A stretch of 18,050 nucleotides of DNA from Flavobacteriales bacterium CG18_big_fil_WC_8_21_14_2_50_32_9 (GCA_002770955.1 PCUH01000161.1:1-18050), one strand, 5' to 3'; numbered from the stretch's first letter, positions 1 to 6,802 are shown. Numbers and translations: made by a program. Notes: a model not told the origin generated them from the sequence alone.

Positions 1-44
1 TGATAGAAGAACAAAAAATTATAAAAAAATAGAATTGATATAAA

Positions 45-89
45 GTCCGTAGTTGCCATTACACAAAGGCTTGGCGTCAAACTACGGAC
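45..89. repeat. Inverted repeat with 10-bp perfect arms
   Basis: The arm GTCCGTAGTT (45-54) is the exact reverse complement of AACTACGGAC (80-89), with a 25-nt loop that is GC-richer than its surroundings. It lies in the gene-free first 334 bases. It could be the terminator or 3' structure of a gene ending left of the window, or one copy of a dispersed intergenic repeat. No T-run follows the right arm, so a classical terminator is less likely. Between here and base 235 I see only AT-rich sequence with no recognisable element. Confidence 0.55.
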
Positions 90-235
90 AGAGGTGGGTT
101 TTCACGCATATATTTCCTTAATAATTCTATATTCATAAAACGAAATTACTTTAGATTAAAAAATCTATAATCATTATTGAAAATACTTTTTAAATGTTAT
201 TAACACCGTAAGAATTTAGTATTTCTAATCATTTA

Positions 236-266
236 GACCTCCAAGGTTTTGAAAACCTTGGAGGTC
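236..266. repeat. Near-perfect 31-bp palindrome
   Basis: Two 15-nt arms, 236-250 (starting GACCTCCAAGG) and 252-266, are exact reverse complements around a single central base at 251. Similar palindromes with AAGGTTTT/AAAACCTT cores occur at 6717-6749 and, with a different arm sequence, at 6669-6692. This suggests a dispersed intergenic hairpin family rather than a gene-specific site. It may also act as a terminator or block for upstream transcripts. Its right arm contains the TTG proposed as the -33 element of the promoter that follows. Confidence 0.75.
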
Positions 267-288
267 TTGCTATAATTTTGTACTTTTG
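258..288 (+). promoter_or_regulatory. Bacteroidota-type promoter for the TPR lipoprotein
   Basis: TACTTTTG at 281-288 fits the Bacteroidota -7 consensus TAnnTTTG. A TTG at 258-260 lies 20 bases upstream, within the range used by the primary sigma factor of this phylum. Transcription would begin around 293-297, about 40 bases before the start codon at 335. The -33 candidate lies in the arm of the preceding palindrome and the start site would fall inside the following terminator hairpin. No experimental start site is available. Confidence 0.55.
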
Positions 289-290
289 AA

Positions 291-314
291 ACCCCGAAAC
301 TATTCGGGGTTTTT
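291..314 (+). terminator. Rho-independent terminator
   Basis: ACCCCGAA (291-298) pairs perfectly with TTCGGGGT (303-310) around a 4-nt loop, followed by a T-run at 310-314. It would stop transcripts entering from the left. It begins only two bases after the -7 element at 281-288, so a transcript from that promoter would lack part or all of the left arm and should escape termination. Confidence 0.7.
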
Positions 315-334
315 ACATTTTTTAAACGCTACTT

Positions 335-1357
335 ATGAAACAACTCATATTCTTTTCGCTTACAATTTTTCTACTCATTGCTTGTAATAATAGCGAAAAT
401 CAAATTATTGAGCAATCTATTGAACAAGCTGTTGATAGCACCGCTAATGAGCAAATAAAAGCCTTTAAAGAAATTAATGACCTACTTAAAAACGACATTA
501 ACAATACTGCTTTATACCTAAAAAGAGCCCGATTGTACCAAAAATATGGTGCCGTTCCCAAAGCCATTCAAGATGTAGATAGAGCAATTGGTATTGATTC
601 CTTAATCCCTGAATTTTATTTGCTAAAAGCGGAATTACTGAAATCACAAGACCGACTAAAAGAAGCCAAAGAAACATTAGATAAATGTATGTTTGTGGAC
701 AATAAAAATGTTCAGGCACGTATAGAATTAGGTTGGTTGGCACTCATCGCAAAAGATTACAAACAAGCATTAGATTATGCTGATGCAGCACTCAAAAGAA
801 ATATGTATGCCTCCGAAGCCTATTTTTTAAAAGGCATGATTTTTATTGAGAAGAAAGATACAACTTTAGCCATTTCGAGTTTTAAAACAGCTGTAGAACA
901 AGAAAATGACTATTATGATGCTTATATTCAACTTGGTATTCTCCATATCTATAAAGAAGGAAACTTATCAGAGGGGTATTTTAAAAATGCACTCCGAATT
1001 AAACCTAATAACTTAGAAGCACTTTATAATCTAGGATTTTATTACCAAGAAAATGCAATGTACGAACAAGCCATAACCACTTATCACGAAATTTTAGCCA
1101 TTCAAGAATTTAGAGAACCTTATTTTAATTTAGGATACATTCATCAAGAATACTTAAGTTTATATGAAGATGCCATCGGCTTTTACACCAAAGCGATAGA
1201 AATTGAACCAAGTTATGTTGATGCGTATTACAACCGAGGTCTATGCTACGAAAAAATGAAAAGCAAAACAAAAGCAAAAGCAGATTTTCAAAAAGTGTTA
1301 AAATTAAATCCTACACATACCTTTGCTGCAATTGCCCTAGAAAGAGTTTTTAATTGA
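335..1357 (+). CDS. TPR-repeat lipoprotein
   Basis: Predicted lipoprotein of 340 residues. The N-terminus has a lysine, a hydrophobic stretch (about 4-15) and a lipobox ending LIAC, with Cys17 as the probable lipidated residue. From about residue 53 to the end the protein is a series of roughly eight 34-residue tetratricopeptide repeats, recognisable by the A-x-x-x-G/A-x-x-x-x and A-I-x-x-F/Y-x-x-A-L/I patterns; the last ones (for example AYYNRGLCYEKM) are clearest. TPR solenoids are protein-interaction scaffolds, so an envelope-associated binding or assembly role is likely, but the partner cannot be read from the sequence. The ATG at 335 is chosen because it gives a complete signal peptide. 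It appears monocistronic, with its own promoter and a gap of about 155 bases before the next gene. Confidence 0.85.
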   Translation: MKQLIFFSLTIFLLIACNNSENQIIEQSIEQAVDSTANEQIKAFKEINDLLKNDINNTALYLKRARLYQKYGAVPKAIQDVDRAIGIDSLIPEFYLLKAELLKSQDRLKEAKETLDKCMFVDNKNVQARIELGWLALIAKDYKQALDYADAALKRNMYASEAYFLKGMIFIEKKDTTLAISSFKTAVEQENDYYDAYIQLGILHIYKEGNLSEGYFKNALRIKPNNLEALYNLGFYYQENAMYEQAITTYHEILAIQEFREPYFNLGYIHQEYLSLYEDAIGFYTKAIEIEPSYVDAYYNRGLCYEKMKSKTKAKADFQKVLKLNPTHTFAAIALERVFN

Positions 1358-1454
1358 AAAAGGAGCTAGGTATTAGTAGTCTAGAAATAAGTTGCTGGCA
1401 ATTTTACCAAACCCGAGTAAATAACAAAATCCTATATATACTCCAAACATGTGG

Positions 1455-1490
1455 AATCCAGAATTTGGATTATTTACCAATTTTTGGTAA
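1455..1490. promoter_or_regulatory. Candidate ParD operator: two inverted repeats over the promoter
   Basis: Two adjacent perfect inverted repeats lie here: AATCCA (1455-1460)/TGGATT (1466-1471) with a 5-nt spacer, and TTACCAA (1474-1480)/TTGGTAA (1484-1490) with a 3-nt spacer. The first covers the proposed -33 region and the second runs into the -7 element of the toxin-antitoxin promoter. ParD-type ribbon-helix-helix antitoxins usually repress their own promoters through such sites, which makes this the expected operator. That role is inferred from position and family. Confidence 0.5.
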
Positions 1491-1495
1491 CTTTG
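1464..1495 (+). promoter_or_regulatory. Promoter of the parDE pair
   Basis: TAACTTTG (1488-1495) matches TAnnTTTG, and TTTG at 1464-1467 lies 20 bases upstream as the -33 element. The predicted start is near 1500, giving a short A-rich leader before the ATG at 1513. The overlap with the two inverted repeats supports a repressible promoter. Confidence 0.6.
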
Positions 1496-1512
1496 AATAA
1501 AAATTTAAAAAA

Positions 1513-1761
1513 ATGAAAAATACATCAATATCACTTGGGAATTATTTTGACCAATTCGTTAGCAGCCAAGTTTCTGCAGGTCGGTATAAAAGTGTTAGCG
1601 AAGTTATTCGTGCAGGGCTTCGACTTTTGGAAAATGAAGAAAGTAAAGTAATTGCCTTAAAAAATGCTATTCAACAGGGATTAAATAGCCCAAGAGTTGA
1701 AGATTTTGACTTTGATGAACACCTATCCAAACTGAAATCTGAAAAAAGAAAAAATGGCTAA
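1513..1761 (+). CDS. parD: ParD-family antitoxin (ribbon-helix-helix)
   Basis: An 82-residue protein typical of ParD/CopG-like antitoxins. The N-terminal part (TSISLGNYFDQFV) would form the DNA-binding beta strand and first helix. The stretch GRYKSVSEVIRAGLRLLE (about residues 23-40) is the characteristic ParD helix-turn-helix signature. The C-terminal half (about 42-82) is charged and acidic then lysine-rich, as expected for the flexible toxin-binding tail. In this family the antitoxin neutralises ParE by direct binding and represses the operon. The gene overlaps the toxin by 8 bases (toxin ATG at 1754), implying translational coupling. It belongs to a two-gene module with a dedicated promoter and probable operator. 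Confidence 0.9.
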   Translation: MKNTSISLGNYFDQFVSSQVSAGRYKSVSEVIRAGLRLLENEESKVIALKNAIQQGLNSPRVEDFDFDEHLSKLKSEKRKNG

Positions 1762-2053
1762 AGTTGTATTAAGGCAGGAAGCGGTAAACGATTTGACAGA
1801 TATTTGGGATTATACAGTTCAGGAATGGTCAGAAAATCAAGCCGACAAATATTATGAAACAATAATGTTTGCTTGTAAAAAAATTGGAGAAAATACAAGC
1901 ATAGGAAAGAACTATGCTGAAATAAGTAACCATTTATTAGGGCTAAAAATAGGAAAGCACATCATATTTTATTACCTCATTTCGGAAGATGAAATTGAAG
2001 TAATTAGAATATTGCACGAAAGAATGGACTTAAAAAATAAAATAAGCGACTAA
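1754..2053 (+). CDS. parE: ParE/RelE-superfamily toxin
   Basis: A 99-residue protein with the hallmarks of ParE toxins: an N-terminal strand (KVVLRQEAVNDLTDIWDYT), central helices with the W-x-x-x-Q-A-x-x-Y pattern (about 25-34), and the C-terminal strands HIIFYYLISEDEIEVIRILHERMD (about 70-93), in which I-R-I-L-H-x-R-M-D is the conserved ParE ending. ParE toxins usually poison DNA gyrase, while RelE relatives cut mRNA on the ribosome; this one is closer to ParE because of its tail and ParD partner. The frame is intact and full length, so the module may be functional. The stop lies 25 bases before the ABC-F gene with no clear promoter between, so read-through into that gene is possible. Confidence 0.88.
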   Translation: MAKVVLRQEAVNDLTDIWDYTVQEWSENQADKYYETIMFACKKIGENTSIGKNYAEISNHLLGLKIGKHIIFYYLISEDEIEVIRILHERMDLKNKISD

Positions 2054-2078
2054 AAAACTACCATCAACTTCCAACACT

Positions 2079-3953
2079 ATGAACTACCTATCAGTAGAAA
2101 ACTTAACAAAATCTTTCGGCACACACATCTTATTCGAAAACATTTCTTTTGGAATTGACAAAGGACAAAAAGTAGCTTTTATAGCTAAAAACGGAACAGG
2201 AAAATCTACCTTGCTAAAAATATTAGCTGGTGAAGATGGTTATGACTCTGGGAATGTTGTTTTCAGAAATGGAATCCGCACAGGAATATTACAACAAACA
2301 CCTAATTTCAACGATGAATTAACCATTTCTCAAACCATATTCAAAGCAGATTCAGAACAAGTTGCTGCCATTTTAGAATACGAAAAAGCCATAAACAATC
2401 CTGATGATAATGAGCGTATGCAAAAGGCATTTGAGCAAATGGATGTCTTAGATGCTTGGGATTATGAAGTACGTATCAAACAAATTTTGGGTCAACTTCA
2501 AATACATGACTTGGAACAAAAAATTGGCGAACTTTCTGGAGGGCAGTTAAAAAGAATTGCCTTAGCACAAGTATTGATTGAAGAACCTGATTTTATTATT
2601 TTAGATGAACCTACCAATCACCTCGATTTAGACATGATTGAATGGCTAGAAAACCATTTAAGTAAGGAAAATATTACCATATTAATGGTTACGCACGACA
2701 GGTATTTTTTAGAACGAGTATGTGATGAAATTATTGAATTGGATGACCAAACACTTTATCGTTACAAAGGAAATTACAGCTATTTTTTAGAGAAAAAAGA
2801 AGAACGTGAAACCATTTTTGAAGCCAATGTTGATAAAGCTAAAAACCTTTACAGAAAAGAGCTTGAGTGGATGCGAAGAATGCCAAAAGCAAGAGGTACA
2901 AAAGCAAAATCAAGAGAGGATGCATTTTATGATACAGAAAAAACAGCCAAACTAAAAAAAGACAATTCCAAAGTTGAAATGGAAGTAAACATGACTCGTT
3001 TAGGTGGTAAAATATTGGAATTGCATCACGTAAAAAAATCCTTTGGTGATTTAAAAATATTAAATGATTTTAGCTATATTTTCAAACAAAAAGAAAAAAT
3101 AGGAATTGTTGGCAAAAATGGCGTTGGCAAAACTACTTTTTTAGATATAATTCTTGGTCTTCAACAAGTTGATGGAGGAAAAGTTGTTTCGGGCGAAACA
3201 GTTGTTTTTGGGTATTACACGCAAAAAGGAATGCAGTTTAAGGAAGATAAGAAAGTGATTGAAACAATAAAAGATATTGCAGAAGTTATTCCGTTAACAA
3301 AAGGACGAAGCCTCACTGCTGCACAACTTTTAGAAAAATTTTTATTCAATAAAAGCATGCACTACAACCAAGTGGCAAAGCTAAGTGGTGGAGAAAAACG
3401 CAGGTTGTATTTGCTTACTATTTTAATAAAAAACCCCAACTTCCTAATTTTAGATGAGCCGACTAATGACTTGGATATTATGACCTTAAATGTGTTGGAA
3501 GATTTTCTGGAAGATTTTCAAGGATGTTTAATTATTGTTACGCATGATAGATACTTTATGGACAAATTAGTAGATCATTTATTTGTTTTTGAAGGAGATG
3601 GTATTGTTAAAGACTATTTAGGAAAGTACAGCGATTACAGAGATAATTTAAAAGAAAAACAGCTTCTAGAAAAACAGGCATCAAAATCAACTGAACAAAA
3701 AGCGTTGATAACAACACAAAAGAAAGAAGATACTAAAGCTAAACTCTCTTATAAAGAAAAAATTGAATTTCAACAAATTGAAAAAGAATTAGAAGAATTA
3801 GAAGTTGAAAAAAAGAATTTAATGCTAGAATTAACTTCTATGCAAGCAGACCATAATGAAATAATTCGTATCACCAACAAAATTGGAGAAGTTGGTAGTC
3901 TAATCGATAACAAAACAGAGCGATGGTTAGTACTTTCTGAATTAGAATTTTAA
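2079..3953 (+). CDS. uup: ABC-F ATPase, Uup-type
   Basis: A 624-residue soluble protein with two ABC ATPase domains and no membrane segments, as expected for ABC-F proteins that act on ribosomes or nucleic acid rather than in transport. Domain 1 has Walker A AKNGTGKST (36-44), signature LSGGQLKR (about 152-159) and Walker B ILDEPTNHLD (about 174-183). Domain 2 has Walker A GKNGVGKTT (about 344-352), LSGGEKRR (about 434) and ILDEPTNDLD (about 457). The linker carries the basic R-R-M-P-K-A-R-G-T-K segment near 264. The C-terminus (about 545-624), starting KLSYKEKIEFQQIEKELEEL and ending ERWLVLSELEF, is a charged coiled coil of the Uup CTD type. The first Walker A begins with Ala instead of Gly. 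No promoter is evident just upstream, so it may be read from the parDE transcript. Confidence 0.9.
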   Translation: MNYLSVENLTKSFGTHILFENISFGIDKGQKVAFIAKNGTGKSTLLKILAGEDGYDSGNVVFRNGIRTGILQQTPNFNDELTISQTIFKADSEQVAAILEYEKAINNPDDNERMQKAFEQMDVLDAWDYEVRIKQILGQLQIHDLEQKIGELSGGQLKRIALAQVLIEEPDFIILDEPTNHLDLDMIEWLENHLSKENITILMVTHDRYFLERVCDEIIELDDQTLYRYKGNYSYFLEKKEERETIFEANVDKAKNLYRKELEWMRRMPKARGTKAKSREDAFYDTEKTAKLKKDNSKVEMEVNMTRLGGKILELHHVKKSFGDLKILNDFSYIFKQKEKIGIVGKNGVGKTTFLDIILGLQQVDGGKVVSGETVVFGYYTQKGMQFKEDKKVIETIKDIAEVIPLTKGRSLTAAQLLEKFLFNKSMHYNQVAKLSGGEKRRLYLLTILIKNPNFLILDEPTNDLDIMTLNVLEDFLEDFQGCLIIVTHDRYFMDKLVDHLFVFEGDGIVKDYLGKYSDYRDNLKEKQLLEKQASKSTEQKALITTQKKEDTKAKLSYKEKIEFQQIEKELEELEVEKKNLMLELTSMQADHNEIIRITNKIGEVGSLIDNKTERWLVLSELEF

Positions 3954-4029
3954 CTAAACGATATATCTCTTACTTTGTTTTTATTTTGTTTATAAACTGA
4001 CAACCTTTACCAATATCTTGTAAAAGGTA

Positions 4030-4060
4030 TTGTATGTTTCAGTTTTAAATTCTACTTTTG
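4030..4060 (+). promoter_or_regulatory. Promoter of sucD
   Basis: TACTTTTG (4053-4060) matches the Bacteroidota -7 element, and TTG at 4030-4032 sits exactly 20 bases upstream as the -33 element. The same TTG could be misread as an in-frame alternative start codon of the following gene; its position in the promoter argues against that. Confidence 0.65.
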
Positions 4061-4095
4061 AACTCACAAAAAATAATCATAGAAAACATACAATT

Positions 4096-4974
4096 ATGAG
4101 CGTATTAGTAAATAAAAATTCAAAAATTATAGTTCAAGGTTTCACAGGAAGCGAAGGAACTTTTCATGCAAGTCAAATGATAGAATATGGCACCAATGTC
4201 GTTGGTGGTGTTACTCCTGGAAAAGGTGGACAAACTCATTTAGACAGACCTGTGTTTAACACTGTTGCTGATGCTGTTAAAAATACTGGAGCTGATGTTT
4301 CAATTATTTTTGTTCCACCAGCTTTTGCTGCCGATGCGATTTTAGAAGCTGCTGATGCAAGTATAAAAGTCATAGTTTGTATCACAGAAGGAATTCCAGT
4401 AAAAGATATGATACCCGTTAAAGAATATTTAGCATCAAAAGAAGCTCGATTAATTGGACCTAACTGCCCAGGAGTTATTACACCTGATGGTGCTAAAGTT
4501 GGTATTATGCCAGGATTTATTTTTAAATCAGGTAAAATTGGTATCGTTTCTAAATCTGGTACATTAACTTATGAAGCTGCTGATCAAGTTGTGAAAGCAG
4601 GATTAGGTATTTCAACAGCTATAGGAATTGGAGGAGACCCAATTATTGGAACAACAACTCAAGAAGCGGTTGAATTATTTATGAATGACCCAGAAACGGA
4701 AGGGATTGTTATGATAGGAGAAATTGGAGGAAACCTTGAGGCAAATGCAGCAAACTGGATAAAAAAATATGGAACAAAACCTGTAGTTGGTTTTATTGCT
4801 GGTGAAACAGCTCCTGCAGGAAGAACTATGGGACACGCTGGTGCTATTGTTGGTGGGGAAGCAGATACGGCTAAAGCAAAAAAACAAATTTTGCGTAACT
4901 GTGGAATTACTGTTGTAGATTCTCCTGCTGATATAGGACAAGCTATGGCTGAACTAATGAAAGTAAACGCTTAA
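4096..4974 (+). CDS. sucD: Succinyl-CoA ligase (synthetase) alpha subunit
   Basis: A 292-residue protein of the usual family length. It converts succinyl-CoA, ADP or GDP and phosphate to succinate, CoA and nucleoside triphosphate in the citric acid cycle, as a partner of the beta subunit SucC. The N-terminal CoA-binding Rossmann part has QGFTGSEGTFH (14-24) and GGVTPGKGG. GPNCPG lies mid-protein. The active-site loop GHAGAIVGG contains His247, equivalent to the histidine phosphorylated in E. coli SucD (His246). The ATG at 4096 is chosen because it gives the family N-terminus (MSVLVNK) and lies about 35 bases after a good promoter. The frame extends upstream to a TTG at 4030, but that adds non-homologous residues and overlaps the promoter. 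sucC is not in this window. Confidence 0.95.
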   Translation: MSVLVNKNSKIIVQGFTGSEGTFHASQMIEYGTNVVGGVTPGKGGQTHLDRPVFNTVADAVKNTGADVSIIFVPPAFAADAILEAADASIKVIVCITEGIPVKDMIPVKEYLASKEARLIGPNCPGVITPDGAKVGIMPGFIFKSGKIGIVSKSGTLTYEAADQVVKAGLGISTAIGIGGDPIIGTTTQEAVELFMNDPETEGIVMIGEIGGNLEANAANWIKKYGTKPVVGFIAGETAPAGRTMGHAGAIVGGEADTAKAKKQILRNCGITVVDSPADIGQAMAELMKVNA

Positions 4975-4980
4975 ATAATA

Positions 4981-5080
4981 AGCCCACCCCGGTCCCTCCC
5001 GAAAGGAGGGAGAACTAACCAATTTAACTATAAAGTTGGGAAATGTGGATAGGCAGTCCATCCGCTTCGGAGAGGTTAAG
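4981..5080. repeat. GC-rich intergenic repeat-like block with hairpins
   Basis: Between sucD and fabG lies a block of composition unlike its AT-rich surroundings. TCCCTCC (4993-4999) pairs with GGAGGGA (5005-5011) around a 5-nt loop, preceded by a C-rich AGCCCACCCCGG. A second small hairpin, TCCG/CGGA, lies at 5061-5071. Such C-rich/GGAGGG hairpins resemble dispersed intergenic repeats of Bacteroidota genomes, and the first could end sucD transcription, although no T-run follows. Function is unproven. Confidence 0.45.
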
Positions 5081-5109
5081 TGGAACTCTTATACTTATAA
5101 ATATAATCA

Positions 5110-5856
5110 ATGAAATTACTAGAAGGAAAAGTTGCAATAATCACTGGCGCCACTAGAGGCATTGGAAAAGGTGTTGCCGAAGTTTTTGCTAAAAACGGGG
5201 CCGATATTGCATTTACTTATGTTTCGTCAGACGAACAGGCAAAAAAAGTTGTAGATGAATTAGCTGCTTACGGAGTTAAAGTAAAAAGCTACAAGTCTAA
5301 TGCTGCTGTTTATAGTGAAGCTGAAACTTTTATTGATCAAGTGGTTGCCGATTTTGGTAAAATTGATGCCATCGTTAATAATGCTGGAATTACCCGTGAT
5401 GGTCTGCTAATGAGAATGTCGGAAGAAAACTGGGACGAAGTCATGAATGTAAACCTAAAATCGGTATTTAACATTACTAAATGTGCATTAAAAACACTTT
5501 TAAAACAACGCTTTGGTTCTATTATAAACATGAGTTCGGTTGTTGGTATTGAAGGTAACGCAGGACAATCAAATTATGCTGCTTCAAAAGCAGGAATAAT
5601 TGGATTTACTAAATCTATTGCTCAAGAAATAGGCTCAAGAAACATTAGAACCAATGCCATTGCTCCAGGTTTCATCGAAACAGAAATGACAGCCCAATTG
5701 GACGAAACAATTATGAAAGGTTGGATTGAAGATATTCCTATGAAAAGAGCAGGAACACCTGAAGATGTTGCCAATGCAGCACTTTTCTTAGCTTCCGATT
5801 TATCTTCTTATGTAAACGGACAAGTAATTAATGTTTGCGGTGGAATGCAAACGTAA
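5110..5856 (+). CDS. fabG: 3-oxoacyl-[acyl-carrier-protein] reductase, FabG type
   Basis: A 248-residue short-chain dehydrogenase of the usual FabG length. It would reduce 3-oxoacyl-ACP to 3-hydroxyacyl-ACP with NADPH in fatty acid elongation. Visible motifs: the cofactor glycine motif TGATRGIGKG (about 13-22), NNAGITRDG (about 90-98), the catalytic serine in NMSSVVG (about 140), the YAASK catalytic Tyr/Lys pair (about 156-160), and IAPGFIETEM after it, typical of FabG. The C-terminus NGQVINVCGGMQT also fits the family. SDR paralogues are common, but the motif set and length favour FabG over a general sugar or steroid dehydrogenase. The gene stands alone between the 4981-5080 block and a strong terminator. 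I found no convincing -7 element in the 135 bases upstream. Confidence 0.9.
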   Translation: MKLLEGKVAIITGATRGIGKGVAEVFAKNGADIAFTYVSSDEQAKKVVDELAAYGVKVKSYKSNAAVYSEAETFIDQVVADFGKIDAIVNNAGITRDGLLMRMSEENWDEVMNVNLKSVFNITKCALKTLLKQRFGSIINMSSVVGIEGNAGQSNYAASKAGIIGFTKSIAQEIGSRNIRTNAIAPGFIETEMTAQLDETIMKGWIEDIPMKRAGTPEDVANAALFLASDLSSYVNGQVINVCGGMQT

Positions 5857-5878
5857 AAATTAGCACATATAAGCACTT

Positions 5879-5916
5879 AAAACCTTTTGGAATATTAATT
5901 TTCAAAAGGTTTTTTT
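5879..5916 (+). terminator. Rho-independent terminator after fabG
   Basis: AAAACCTTTTG (5879-5889) is the perfect complement of CAAAAGGTTTT (5903-5913), with a 13-nt loop, and the right arm merges into a run of seven T (5910-5916). It begins 22 bases after the fabG stop. The A-run before the left arm could let it work on the other strand too. Confidence 0.85.
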
Positions 5917-5943
5917 ATTGAAACACTTAAACTAAAAAAAATC

Positions 5944-6014
5944 AATGTAATTTATGATAAACTGATTTTTAACACTAAATTTGACAATTATTTAGAATCA
6001 ATCTAAATTACATT
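5944..6014. promoter_or_regulatory. Nested, mutually exclusive inverted repeats upstream of the regulator gene
   Basis: AATGTAATTTA (5944-5954) is the exact reverse complement of TAAATTACATT (6004-6014), separated by 49 bases. A second perfect repeat, ATTTAGA (5990-5996)/TCTAAAT (6002-6008), uses part of the same right arm, so the two hairpins cannot form together. The block ends 11 bases before the regulator's ATG. It could be an autoregulatory operator pair or a leader switch. The AT-richness makes chance pairing possible. Confidence 0.35.
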
Positions 6015-6025
6015 AGTTTTAGAAA

Positions 6026-6658
6026 ATGATAGATATTTTAATAGCCAATAACAACTCGATTGTTGCTGAAGGACTAAAAACAATACTTCAAAGTCAAATT
6101 AGAAATAGAGTGTTGGGTGTTGTTTCATCAATAGAAGAGTTAGAAAATCATTCAAAACGCTATTTTCCAAATATTATCGTAATTGACTATTCGAGCAGTT
6201 CATTTGGTGTTGAAACGATAAAAAAAATCAAAACCATTTATAGAGATTCAAAAATATTAGCCATCACCCCTAACCTCCCAAAAAGTACCATATATAAATC
6301 CTTGCAACTTGGAGTTGATAGTTATTTATTGGATGATTGTGATAAACCAGAAATTTTGGAAGCCATTGAAGACACTCACAGTGGGAAGCAATTTTATTGT
6401 GGAATGGTAATTAATATCTTATCTGATAAAAACGCTGAAAATTCTATGAATTGTGATGGTATATCCCTTTCTGAAAGAGAAATTGAAGTTATTAAATTAA
6501 TTTCTGATGGTTTTACCAACAAAGAAATTGCAGATTCACTTTTTTTAAGCACACATACAGTGAATACACATCGCAAAAACATCATGCACAAACTCAACAT
6601 AAAAAATACCGCTGGGATTGTGATTTATGCTGTTAAAGAAAATATAATTACAACCTAA
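6026..6658 (+). CDS. LuxR/NarL-type response regulator with divergent receiver
   Basis: A 210-residue protein with a receiver-like domain (about 1-118) and a LuxR-type helix-turn-helix (about 147-205; SLSEREIEVIKLISDGFTNK with downstream STHTVNTHRKNIMHKL). It should bind DNA and control transcription. The receiver keeps Asp54 (IVIDYS) at the phosphorylation position and Thr81, but the acidic pair that binds magnesium is Asn8-Asn9 (ILIANNNS) and the conserved lysine is Asp103 (YLLDDC). Phosphorylation by a histidine kinase is therefore doubtful; it may work phosphorylation-independently or bind another signal. No sensor kinase is adjacent. The ATG at 6026 gives the normal receiver start. Two palindromic hairpins follow the stop. 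Confidence 0.88.
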   Translation: MIDILIANNNSIVAEGLKTILQSQIRNRVLGVVSSIEELENHSKRYFPNIIVIDYSSSSFGVETIKKIKTIYRDSKILAITPNLPKSTIYKSLQLGVDSYLLDDCDKPEILEAIEDTHSGKQFYCGMVINILSDKNAENSMNCDGISLSEREIEVIKLISDGFTNKEIADSLFLSTHTVNTHRKNIMHKLNIKNTAGIVIYAVKENIITT

Positions 6659-6668
6659 GATTATAATC

Positions 6669-6692
6669 CTAACAGGTTTTAAAACCTGTTAG
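6669..6692. repeat. Perfect 24-bp palindrome, possible terminator
   Basis: CTAACAGGTTTT (6669-6680) followed directly by its reverse complement AAAACCTGTTAG (6681-6692), 11 bases after the regulator's stop codon. Only a short T-rich tail (ATTTTTA) follows. It may end the regulator transcript and appears related in style to the palindrome at 236-266. Confidence 0.65.
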
Positions 6693-6716
6693 AATTTTTA
6701 GTACTTCATCATAGCA

Positions 6717-6749
6717 AGATCTTCAAGATTTTAAAAACCTTGAAGGTCT
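6717..6749. repeat. Imperfect palindrome related to 236-266
   Basis: The arm AGATCTTCAAGATTTT (6717-6732) pairs with 6734-6749 (AAAACCTTGAAGGTCT) with one mismatch and one G-T pair. Its sequence resembles the palindrome at 236-266 (GACC/GGTC ends, CAAGG core), so both may belong to one dispersed hairpin family. The base changes between arms suggest a decaying copy. Confidence 0.6.
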
Positions 6750-6777
6750 ATTAAAACAAGCAACCGTATTTTTTTAT

Positions 6778-6785
6778 TAAGTTTG
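6778..6785 (+). promoter_or_regulatory. Possible -7 element for the glycosyltransferase
   Basis: TAAGTTTG matches TAnnTTTG and lies 17 bases before the ATG at 6803. No TTG is found at the expected -33 distance, so support rests on the -7 match and position alone. Confidence 0.35.
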
Positions 6786-6802
6786 TAGGAAATTCTGTTA
6801 GC

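Noticed and set aside
1..43. Possible 3' ends of a gene entering from the left
   Set aside because: Two plus-strand frames are open for 9-13 codons before stopping (at 30-32 and 41-43). With so few codons I cannot tell which, if either, is real.
1513..3953. A defence island made of parDE plus the ABC-F ATPase
   Set aside because: The ABC-F protein is a standard Uup-type housekeeping factor, and ParDE pairs are common chromosomal modules. No nuclease, restriction, reverse transcriptase or CRISPR gene is nearby.
6013..6022. TTAGTTTTAG as a -7 element for the response regulator
   Set aside because: It ends in TTTA instead of TTTG and lies only four bases before the ATG, so it is a poor promoter candidate.
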